Of a stretch of DNA of 64,000 nt, positions 57,598-64,000 are shown piece by piece (the stretch's first letter is position 1; each line of letters opens with the position of its first letter). Under the pieces are notes generated by a model. That model searched no databases, was not told where the DNA came from, and worked only from the letters and a program-made list of their open reading frames with translations. The position numbers were made by a program, and so were the translations under genes. The stretch is from Hyphomicrobiales bacterium (lineage in GTDB: Bacteria > Pseudomonadota > Alphaproteobacteria > Rhizobiales > Beijerinckiaceae), in NCBI GenBank assembly GCA_027489955.1, contig JAIXYZ010000013.1, positions 1,054,001 to 1,118,000 on the forward strand. The letters are read 5' to 3'.

Positions 57598-58722
57598 TCA
57601 GGCCACGCGTCCGTCACGGGACGCGAACATCGGCATCAGCACGCGGAAGGTCGTGCGGCGGGGGGTGCCGTCGCATTCGACGATCCCGCCATGGTCGCCG
57701 ATGATCTTGGCTACCAAAGCAAGCCCCAGGCCACTGCCCTGCGCCTTCGTCGTGACGAAGGGATCGAAGAGCAGCGGGAGGATGTCGGAGGGCACGCCCG
57801 GCCCGTTGTCGCGCACGCAGAATTCCAGCGGCAGGCTCACCCGCTCGCCGGATGCCGCCGCCACGACGCGCATTCCCGGCCTGTAGGCCGTCGACAGCAC
57901 GATCTCGCCCTCGAAGCTGTTGCCGATCGCCTCGGTGGCGTTCTTGATGAGGTTCAGGAAGACCTGCACCAGCTGGTCGCGGTTGCCATAGACCGGCGGC
58001 AGGGACGGATCGTAGTTCTCGACGAAGCGGATATGGCTGGCAAAGCCCGACTGGGCGAGCCGCTTCACGTGGTCCAGCACCCCGTGGATGTTCACCGGGC
58101 CGCGTTCGGAGGGCCTTTCGTCGCCGAAATGCTCCATCCGCTCGACGAGCTTCACGATCCGGTCGGCCTCGTCGCAGATCAGGCGCGTCAGAAGCCGGTC
58201 GTCGTCGCTGGCCTGCTGCTCGAGGAGCTGCGCCGCGCCGCGGATGCCCGAGAGCGGGTTCTTGATCTCGTGGGCGAGCATCGAACCCAGCGCGCTGATG
58301 GACCGGGCCGCACCGCGATGGGTGAGCTGCCTGTCCATTTTTTCGGCAATTGTCCGTTCCTGCAGCATCAGCACCACGTCCCAGCTTCCCTCCGCGAGGG
58401 GCGAGGCGAACACGTCGACGATGCGCTCGCCCGCCGAGCGCGGCATGGCGACGTCGATCTTGTACTCGCTGATGCTGGCGCCCCGGCGCCGCACGTCGTC
58501 CACGAGCGCGATCACCGGCGACCCGAACGGCACCAGGTCCGCCAGCCGGGAGCGGCGCATGACCGCGACCGAGGTTTCGAAGAAGGCTTCGGCCGCCGCA
58601 TTGGCATCGGTCACCCGGTCGTCCTCGCCCACAACGATGATCGGGATCGGCAGGACGTTGAGGACCTGGGCTTCCAGCGTTTCGATCATCGCCCCGGTGC
58701 CTTCCAGTTGGACGAGACTCAT
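57598..58722 (-). CDS. ntrB: Nitrogen regulation sensor kinase NtrB
   Basis: A 374-residue cytoplasmic kinase/phosphatase that sets NtrC phosphorylation under PII control. A PAS domain (residues 15-120, [26 protein letters not shown]) is followed by His151 in [20 protein letters not shown], the N box [11 protein letters not shown], and G boxes DNGPGVP and GSGLGLALV. It has no membrane segment. I chose the ATG at 58722, which overlaps the dusB stop by 4 bases; the open frame to 59496 is antiparallel noise over dusB. Confidence 0.96.
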   Translation of the reverse strand: MSLVQLEGTGAMIETLEAQVLNVLPIPIIVVGEDDRVTDANAAAEAFFETSVAVMRRSRLADLVPFGSPVIALVDDVRRRGASISEYKIDVAMPRSAGERIVDVFASPLAEGSWDVVLMLQERTIAEKMDRQLTHRGAARSISALGSMLAHEIKNPLSGIRGAAQLLEQQASDDDRLLTRLICDEADRIVKLVERMEHFGDERPSERGPVNIHGVLDHVKRLAQSGFASHIRFVENYDPSLPPVYGNRDQLVQVFLNLIKNATEAIGNSFEGEIVLSTAYRPGMRVVAAASGERVSLPLEFCVRDNGPGVPSDILPLLFDPFVTTKAQGSGLGLALVAKIIGDHGGIVECDGTPRRTTFRVLMPMFASRDGRVA

Positions 58723-59756
58723 GCGGCGGCCCTCTCCTGCGTCCCCATCGGGAACAGGCGCGATAAGATGGCGGCCACCTCGGCCGGATCGGTCGAGGTC
58801 ACCAGGCGCGTGCGGTGCGCGGCGGCGTATTCCGACCCGAGGCGGATCGCCTCGTCGGCGTAAGCCGCAAGGTGCTTGCGGGCATGTCGCAGGCCCGTCT
58901 CGCGGCCGTAGAGCGTGAGCAGCGCGTCGTAATGCTCTGCCGCCGCTTCGTTTTTCATGGGTCCGGTGATCACCGGCGGGGATCGGCCCGCCAGCTCGGC
59001 GCCGATCGCCGCGACCAGCCACGGACGGCCGACGGCCGCGCGGCCCACCATCACCGCATCGGCGCCGGAGGCCGCCCGCGCCTCCCGGGCGCCCGCAATG
59101 TCGGCGATGTCGCCGTTGACCACGAGATACCCGTCGAAGGCGGCGCGCACCGCGCCGACGGCGCCCCAGTCGGCCTGGCCCTTGTAGAATTGCTGACGGG
59201 TGCGGCCGTGGACGGTGACCATGCCGACGCCCAGGTCGCGGGCGCGGGCCGCCAGCGCCGGCGCGTTGAGGCTCGCATGGTCCCAGCCGAGGCGCATCTT
59301 CACCGAGACGGGGATCGAGACAGCGGCAACCGTCGCCTCGATCAGCGACGTCGCATGGTCCAGGTCGCGCATCAGCGCCGAGCCCGACCATCCGCCGGTT
59401 ACGCGCTTGGCGGGGCAACCCATGTTGATGTCGATGCCGGCAGCGCCCGTGGCTTCCGCGACGCGCGCCGCCTCCGCCATCCAACGCGCCTCGCACCCCG
59501 CGATCTGGACGACATGGGGCGAGACGCCTGCGCCTTCGGCGCGCAGGGCCGATTCCGCTTTGCCGCGGACGAGCCCGTCGGCAGCCACCATCTCGGACAC
59601 GACGAGCCCGGCGCCGAAACGTCGCGCGATCCTGCGGAAGGCCACATCCGTGACCCCCGACATCGGCGCGAGCAGCGCAGGAACGTCCACCTCGACGCGC
59701 CGTTGCGTGGAAGCGACTATTTTGTGATCACTATTCACTGTTGCGCACAAATTCAT
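58719..59756 (-). CDS. dusB: tRNA-dihydrouridine synthase (DusB/NifR3)
   Basis: A 345-residue flavoenzyme that reduces uridines in t[57 protein letters not shown] (catalytic Cys region), [19 protein letters not shown] and VVNGDIADI are family marks. This is the nifR3 gene that classically precedes ntrBC. The N-terminal 20 residues before [16 protein letters not shown] are poorly supported. The ATG at 59756 has no clear ribosome-binding site, and a shorter start is possible. Confidence 0.93.
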   Translation of the reverse strand: MNLCATVNSDHKIVASTQRRVEVDVPALLAPMSGVTDVAFRRIARRFGAGLVVSEMVAADGLVRGKAESALRAEGAGVSPHVVQIAGCEARWMAEAARVAEATGAAGIDINMGCPAKRVTGGWSGSALMRDLDHATSLIEATVAAVSIPVSVKMRLGWDHASLNAPALAARARDLGVGMVTVHGRTRQQFYKGQADWGAVGAVRAAFDGYLVVNGDIADIAGAREARAASGADAVMVGRAAVGRPWLVAAIGAELAGRSPPVITGPMKNEAAAEHYDALLTLYGRETGLRHARKHLAAYADEAIRLGSEYAAAHRTRLVTSTDPAEVAAILSRLFPMGTQERAAA

Positions 59757-59849
59757 CAAAACCCGCTGAAATGCAAGCGTCGCAAAGCCGCGCTATTTGC
59801 ACGCGCGATCAAGAGCGCGTAATCGCTGGCCGGTTCATCGAGGTGTTTC

Positions 59850-61055
59850 ATGTTCGACGATCGAGGCGCCCGTTCGGCGGCGGTGATCGTGGCCGCAGGC
59901 CGCGGAACGCGCACGGGCCATGCGGTGCCCAAGCAATATCTCTTCCTCGGCGGCCGCCCCGTCCTGTGCTGGACCCTCGAGCGCTTCCTCGACCATCCCG
60001 CCATATCCGACGTTGTCGTCGTCATCCATCCCGACGACCGCGACCATTACGAGACGGCCGTTTCGCGGCTGCCGCCGCGCCTTCGCGGCAGGCTGCTGGA
60101 GCCGGTCGCCGGCGGCGCGACCCGGCAGGTCTCGGTCTATCGCGGCCTGGAGGCGCTGGCCGCCGGCAGGCCTCCGGGTCATGTCATGATCCATGACGCT
60201 GCACGGCCCTTCGTGACCGACGCGCTGATCGCCGCCGCCCACGAGGCGGGCCTGGCGCAAGGTGCGGCCATTCCCGGCATCCGCGTCACGGACACGATCA
60301 AGTCCGTCGATGGCAACGGGCAGGTGGTCGGCACCCCGCAGCGGGACGCTCTGCGCGCGGTCCAGACGCCGCAGGCCTTTCATTTCGCGGAGCTTTACGA
60401 TGCCCATGCGCGCGCCCATGCGGGCGGCCGCCACGATTTCACCGACGACGGCGCCCTGGCCGAATGGGCCGGGCTCGCTGTCCATGTCTTCGACGGGGAC
60501 CCCGGCAACATGAAGCTCACGACCGCCGACGACGTGACCCATGCCGACCTGCGCCTCGCCCATGGCGGCGTGCAGCTCCGCACCCGCACCGGCCTCGGAT
60601 ACGACGTCCACGCCTTCGGGCCGGGCGACCATGTGTGGCTCGGCGGCGTGCGCATTCCGCATGAAGCGGGCGTGGTCGCGCATTCGGACGGCGACGTCGC
60701 GTTGCATGCGCTGACCGACGCCGTGCTGGGCGCCCTCGCCGACGGCGATATCGGCGTGCACTTCCCGCCGAGCGACGCGCGCTGGAAGGATGCCTCCTCC
60801 GACCAGTTCCTGGCCTATGCCATCGAGAAGGTGGCCCGGCGCGGCGGCGTGATCGACCATCTGGACGTCGCCATCGTCTGCGAGGCGCCCAAGGTCGGCC
60901 CCCACCGGGAAGCCATCCGCCAGCGGATCGCGGAGATCGCCGGCGTCGAGCCGGATTGCGTTTCCGTCAAGGCGACCACCTCCGAGCGCCTCGGCTTCGT
61001 CGGCCGGCGCGAGGGCCTGTCGGCGCAGGCCATCGCGACGATCCGCCTGCCATGA
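59850..61055 (+). CDS. ispDF: Bifunctional IspD/IspF isoprenoid enzyme
   Basis: A 401-residue fusion of two MEP-pathway enzymes. IspD (residues 1-235, CTP transfer) has [35 protein letters not shown] and TPQAFHF. IspF (about 245-401, cyclodiphosphate formation) has [21 protein letters not shown] with the zinc Asp and His, [26 protein letters not shown] and [13 protein letters not shown]. The fusion is common in alpha- and epsilonproteobacteria. The two non-consecutive steps flank IspE, which is not in the window. It overlaps pncC by 4 bases. Confidence 0.97.
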   Translation: MFDDRGARSAAVIVAAGRGTRTGHAVPKQYLFLGGRPVLCWTLERFLDHPAISDVVVVIHPDDRDHYETAVSRLPPRLRGRLLEPVAGGATRQVSVYRGLEALAAGRPPGHVMIHDAARPFVTDALIAAAHEAGLAQGAAIPGIRVTDTIKSVDGNGQVVGTPQRDALRAVQTPQAFHFAELYDAHARAHAGGRHDFTDDGALAEWAGLAVHVFDGDPGNMKLTTADDVTHADLRLAHGGVQLRTRTGLGYDVHAFGPGDHVWLGGVRIPHEAGVVAHSDGDVALHALTDAVLGALADGDIGVHFPPSDARWKDASSDQFLAYAIEKVARRGGVIDHLDVAIVCEAPKVGPHREAIRQRIAEIAGVEPDCVSVKATTSERLGFVGRREGLSAQAIATIRLP

Positions 61056-61552
61056 GCCTGTTCCCCGACGACCTGACCATCCGCGCCCGGGACTTCGTCG
61101 CCCGCGCCGCCGCGAAGGGCATGACGGTCGCCACCGTGGAATCCTGCACCGGCGGGCTGGTCGCGGGGCTCCTTACCGAGATCGCCGGCTCCTCGGCCGT
61201 CGTCGACCGGGGCTTCGTCACCTATTCCGACGCCGCCAAGACCGACCTTGTCGGCGTTCCGGCGGGCCTGATCCGGGATCGTGGCGCCGTGAGCCAGGAG
61301 GTGGCGCGCGCCATGGCCGAGGGAGGCATCGCCCGCTCCGGCGCGACTATCGCAATCGCCATCACCGGCATTGCCGGCCCGGGCGGCGGCAGCGATGCAA
61401 AGCCCGTTGGCCTTGTTCATTTGGCCGCTGCGAGGCGCGGCGGCGCGACGACCCATATCGAGCGCCGCTACGGCGACCTCGGCCGCCACGCCATCCGCCT
61501 CGCGGCCATCGCCGACGCGCTCGCCCTCCTCGAAGCCGCGCTGGAGAGCTAG
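61052..61552 (+). CDS. pncC: CinA C-terminal-domain protein (NMN amidohydrolase type)
   Basis: A 166-residue stand-alone CinA_C protein; relatives deamidate nicotinamide mononucleotide in NAD recycling. [39 protein letters not shown] has the catalytic serine region, and [22 protein letters not shown] follows. It lacks the N-terminal molybdopterin-binding-like domain of long CinA. It is coupled to ispDF by an ATGA overlap and followed by a repeat-filled gap. Confidence 0.92.
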   Translation: MSLFPDDLTIRARDFVARAAAKGMTVATVESCTGGLVAGLLTEIAGSSAVVDRGFVTYSDAAKTDLVGVPAGLIRDRGAVSQEVARAMAEGGIARSGATIAIAITGIAGPGGGSDAKPVGLVHLAAARRGGATTHIERRYGDLGRHAIRLAAIADALALLEAALES

Positions 61553-61590
61553 TCCTTCGATCTCGCAAGCGGGTGGATCGGCCGCGATGC

Positions 61591-61711
61591 GATCCCTCCC
61601 TGCCAAGGGAGGGTGGCGCGAAGCGCCCGGGTGGGCCTTGAGCCTGGGCCGCCATCCGGCCCACCCGTCCGGCGCTGCGCGCCGTCCACCCTCCCCGGTC
61701 GGGGAGGGATC
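61591..61711. repeat. Palindromic intergenic repeat, type 3
   Basis: It begins GATCCCTCCCTGCCAAGGGA and ends GGGGAGGGATC. The inner parts GGAGGGTGGCGCGAAGCGCC and GGCGCTGCGCGCCGTCCACC pair in inverted order, as do GGGTGGGC and GCCCACCC. Length is 121 bases. Only one copy is present in the window. Confidence 0.8.
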
Positions 61712-61792
61712 AGGCGCAGCCATGTTGCCTACGCGCGTCACTCACGTCCGTTGCCAGCTCCCGTTTCATCCCCTGCCGTAGCCAGTTCCCGT

Positions 61793-61913
61793 GTCATCCC
61801 CGGCCGGAGCGCGAAGCGCGCAGGGGAAGGGGATCCAGAGCAAAGCCAGCCATTGCGCTCGACGCCCGGTAGTCTCTAGATCCCCTTCCCTCGCTTCGCT
61901 CGCCGGGGATGAC
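61793..61913. repeat. Palindromic intergenic repeat, type 1
   Basis: A 121-base copy of the element at 49574-49692, in the same orientation, beginning GTCATCCCCGGCCGG and ending CGCCGGGGATGAC. The loop region between the GGATCCAG and CTAGATCC arms is unrelated in sequence between copies, while the arms are conserved. Confidence 0.9.
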
Positions 61914-61917
61914 GGTC

Positions 61918-61997
61918 GTCATTGCGAGCGCAGCGAAGCAATCCAGAGCGTGCCCTGACGGCTGGATTGCTTCGTCGCTTTCGCTCCTCGCAATGAC
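61918..61997. repeat. Palindromic intergenic repeat, type 2
   Basis: An 80-base copy of the element at 49700-49779, four bases after the type 1 copy. Outer arms (GTCATTGCGAGCG...CTCCTCGCAATGAC) and inner arms are conserved; the centre differs. Confidence 0.9.
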
Positions 61998-62029
61998 GGC
62001 CTAGCTGACGCTTCGTGCTTCACAGCCGC

Positions 62030-62482
62030 CTAGGCGACCCCGTACACCGCGTCCGCGCGCGCTTCGAAGGCCTCGGCGAATTTCCGGAAGGCGCGGTCGA
62101 ACATCGAACCCATGAGCAGGCCGAGGGCGAAGCTGCGGAACTCGTAGGTGATGAAGAAGTCGACCTCGCAGCCCTCGCCTGCCGGGCGGAAGGTCCAGCG
62201 GTTCTCCAGGTGACGGAACGGCCCGTCGACATATTCCACGAGGATTTTCAGGTTCGGCCGGTCCAGCGTCACGCGGCTGACGAAGGTTTCGCGGATGGCC
62301 TTGTAGCCCACGCCCATGTTGGCGGTGAGGGTCTCGACGCCCTCCCCGCTCTCGACCCGGCGCAGGACACGCAGGCTCTCGCACAGCGGCAGGAATTCCG
62401 GATAGCGCTCGACGTCGGCCACGAGGGCGAACATGTCCGCGGGCGAGTGCCGCACGCGGCGCGTGTTGCGGAAGCTCGGCAC
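62030..62482 (-). CDS. COQ10/RatA-like START-domain protein
   Basis: A 150-residue lipid-binding START/SRPBCC-fold protein. It begins MPSFRNTRRVRHSPADMFALVADVERYPEFLPLCESLRVL and has DGPFRHLENRWTFRP and FFITYEFRSFALGLLMGSMFDRAFRKFAEAFEARAD, the pattern of mitochondrial COQ10 (ubiquinone binding) and E. coli RatA/PasT. In alphaproteobacteria a role with ubiquinone is more likely than a ribosome toxin; neither can be read from sequence. It starts with GTG 4 bases after the lipA stop, the usual lipA-COQ10 pair. Confidence 0.9.
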   Translation of the reverse strand: MPSFRNTRRVRHSPADMFALVADVERYPEFLPLCESLRVLRRVESGEGVETLTANMGVGYKAIRETFVSRVTLDRPNLKILVEYVDGPFRHLENRWTFRPAGEGCEVDFFITYEFRSFALGLLMGSMFDRAFRKFAEAFEARADAVYGVA

Positions 62483-62486
62483 GGGA

Positions 62487-63464
62487 TCAGCGGGCGCGCT
62501 GGTTCCGCGCCGCCTGGAGCCGCGCGAAGTCCTCGCCCGCGTGGTGCGACGACCGCGTCAGCGGGCTCGACGACACCATGAGGAAGCCCTTGGCGTAGGC
62601 GGTGGTCTCGTAGGCCTTGAACTCGTCCGGCGTCACGAAGCGCATCACCTGGTGGTGCTTGCGCGTGGGCGCCAGATACTGGCCGATGGTGATGAAATCG
62701 ACCTCCGCCGAGCGCAGGTCGTCCATCAATTGCAGCACCTCGTTCCGCTCCTCCCCGAGCCCGACCATGATGCCGGACTTGGTGAAGATGGTGGGGTCGA
62801 GCTCCTTCACCCGCTGCAGCAGGCGGATGGAGTGGAAGTACCGCGCGCCGGGACGCACCGAGAGATACTTGGAGGGCACCGTCTCCAGATTGTGGTTGAA
62901 CACGTCCGGCCGTGCCGCGACCACGACCTCGAGCGCCCCGTCCTTGCGCAGGAAGTCGGGCGTCAGGATCTCGATCGTCGTCCCCGGCGAGCGCTGGCGG
63001 ATGGCGCGGATCACCTCTGCGAAATGCGCTGCGCCGCCATCGGCGAGATCGTCCCGGTCCACGGACGTGATGACCACGTGCGACAGGCCGAGCTTGGCCA
63101 CCGCCTCAGCCACCTTCACCGGCTCCAGCGGATCGAGCGCCTCGGGCATGCCCGTCTTCACGTTGCAGAAGGCGCAGGCCCGCGTGCACGTGTCGCCCAT
63201 GATCATGAACGTGGCGTGCTTCTTCTCCCAGCACTCGCCGATATTCGGGCAGCCGGCCTCCTCGCACACCGTGACGAGCTTGTTCTCCTTCACGATGCGA
63301 TGGGTCTCGGCCCATTTCGGCGAGCCCGGCGCCTTCACGCGGATCCAGTCCGGCTTGCGCAGAATCTCGTTGTCGGGACGACGCGCCTTTTCGGGATGGC
63401 GGGGCGCTGCGGCCTCGCCCGCCTTGCGGATGTCCTTGCTCAGGAGATCGAGTACGACGGCCAT
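62487..63464 (-). CDS. lipA: Lipoyl synthase
   Basis: A 325-residue radical-SAM enzyme that inserts two sulfurs into octanoyl chains of 2-oxoacid dehydrogenases and the glycine cleavage H protein. The auxiliary cluster cysteines are Cys67, Cys72 and Cys78 ([12 protein letters not shown]); the radical-SAM cluster is Cys93, Cys97 and Cys100 (CTRACAFC). The C-terminal segment [21 protein letters not shown] carries the RSSxxA serine motif. The ATG at 63464 gives the usual [11 protein letters not shown] start; a frame to 63509 lacks support. Confidence 0.97.
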   Translation of the reverse strand: MAVVLDLLSKDIRKAGEAAAPRHPEKARRPDNEILRKPDWIRVKAPGSPKWAETHRIVKENKLVTVCEEAGCPNIGECWEKKHATFMIMGDTCTRACAFCNVKTGMPEALDPLEPVKVAEAVAKLGLSHVVITSVDRDDLADGGAAHFAEVIRAIRQRSPGTTIEILTPDFLRKDGALEVVVAARPDVFNHNLETVPSKYLSVRPGARYFHSIRLLQRVKELDPTIFTKSGIMVGLGEERNEVLQLMDDLRSAEVDFITIGQYLAPTRKHHQVMRFVTPDEFKAYETTAYAKGFLMVSSSPLTRSSHHAGEDFARLQAARNQRAR

Positions 63465-63656
63465 GCGATTTCCGGTGTCAGGCGCCCATCGCGACGCCGC
63501 ACCATCCATATAAGCCCGAGGCCGGGCTCACAAGGCGCGGCAGTCCGCCGCTGCCGGCTTGCCAGCCATGCACCTTGCGCGCCGCTGGGCCCGCGCGGCC
63601 GGAACCTCGCTGCCGCTGCGCCATTGGTCCAGTAGGTACCAAGGGAGGTTGCTGCC

Positions 63657-63935
63657 ATGAAATCGCTCGTGATGGCCTGCGCGACAGGTCTTCTTCTGGC
63701 GGCCGCCGGACCAAATTCCGGCATCAGGGCCGCTCCGGCCGACCATGCGGGGCAGACGCTTCGCACGACCAGCGGCGAGATCGTCGCCGTCGCGCGGAGA
63801 GACCGCGCGAAGCCGGTCAAGAAGCGCGGCCGCGCGGTCCGCGTCTGCCGCAAATGGTGCGCGGCCGATCTCAACCCCTGCGATCCGCCCTCGTTCAAGA
63901 TTGCCGACGGGCGCTGCAGCTGGGACGACCTGTGA
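63657..63935 (+). CDS. Small secreted cysteine-containing protein, unknown function
   Basis: A 92-residue protein. A signal peptide of about 25 residues (MKSLVMACATGLLLAAAGPN to RAA-PA) is followed by a basic middle (RRDRAKPVKKRGRAVRV) and a C-terminal CRKWCAADLNPCDPPSFKIADGRC with four cysteines. AAGGGAGG lies 7 bases upstream of the ATG, and a hairpin follows the stop. I recognise no family. Confidence 0.65.
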   Translation: MKSLVMACATGLLLAAAGPNSGIRAAPADHAGQTLRTTSGEIVAVARRDRAKPVKKRGRAVRVCRKWCAADLNPCDPPSFKIADGRCSWDDL

Positions 63936-63944
63936 CGCAGCCGG

Positions 63945-63973
63945 ATCCCGGTCGCGATATCCGCGGCCGGGAT
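63945..63973 (+). terminator. Hairpin after the small secreted-protein gene
   Basis: A 12-bp stem (63945-63956 with 63962-63973, one G-T wobble) and a 5-base loop, 9 bases after the stop. No T tract follows, so termination strength is uncertain. Confidence 0.5.
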
Positions 63974-64000
63974 GAATGCGGTCCGGCGAGCCTCAGCGCC

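Larger units (their letters stand above)
61553..62029. other. Repeat-filled gap between pncC and the COQ10-like gene
   Basis: These 477 bases hold three palindromic elements in a row (61591-61711, 61793-61913, 61918-61997) and no supportable gene. Open frames here are translations of the repeats. The gap separates convergent genes. Confidence 0.75.

Noticed and set aside
57598-59496. Extension of NtrB to a 632-residue protein
   Set aside because: The upstream part lies over dusB in another frame and is Gly/Arg-rich noise; the ATG overlapping the dusB stop gives a normal NtrB.

Overview
The window is a continuous piece of chromosome from an alphaproteobacterium, most likely of the order Hyphomicrobiales (Rhizobiales). 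The DNA is very G+C rich and almost every gene is a housekeeping gene. Indicators are ntrBC-ntrYX-hfq-hflX synteny, a LexA with direct-repeat GAAC-N7-GAAC operators, an ispD-ispF fusion, RNase J, a bacterial-type ProRS without its large editing insertion, a CtrA-type site, and the intergenic palindromes typical of this group. I cannot name a genus. I see no prophage, insertion sequence or CRISPR array.

Layout. 1-10.5 kb: RNase J (5' end missing), methylmalonyl-CoA epimerase, a small membrane protein, proS, the LolC/E-LolD lipoprotein exporter, an alpha/beta hydrolase, a 32-residue membrane peptide behind a perfect LexA box, and dnaE. 10.7-25.3 kb: the classic chain rpsB-tsf-pyrH-frr-uppS-cdsA-dxr-rseP-bamA-lpxD-fabZ-lpxA-lpxI-lpxB. 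It runs from translation through undecaprenyl and phospholipid precursors to outer-membrane protein assembly and lipid A. 25.3-35.5 kb, mostly on the minus strand: gltA, gltX, then the trpG-trpD-trpC-moaC-moeA-lexA run, with comEC facing it. 35.7-41.1 kb: a TadG-like von Willebrand protein, rimO, three small or secreted proteins of unknown role, and tRNA-Ser(UGA). 41.2-48.5 kb: rlpA, a penicillin-binding carboxypeptidase, tmk, holB, metG, a TatD nuclease and an MBL hydrolase, many with overlapping stop and start codons. 48.7-64 kb: mazG; the minus-strand set dusB-ntrB-ntrC-ntrY-ntrX-aminotransferase-hfq-hflX; ispDF-pncC; a COQ10/RatA-like protein with lipA; and a small secreted protein.

The most interesting signals are regulatory. 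A LexA operator at 6843-6857 precedes a 32-residue predicted membrane peptide just upstream of dnaE. It differs by one base in 16 from an operator in front of lexA itself (31341-31355), and lexA also has a second, perfect box at 31365-31379. The peptide is therefore a good candidate for an SOS-induced membrane effector such as a SidA-type division inhibitor. A perfect CtrA-type site (TTAA-N7-TTAAC) lies upstream of rlpA, whose product acts at the division septum. Composite palindromic repeats sit between two convergent gene pairs, and partly degraded related copies lie next to tRNA-Ser.
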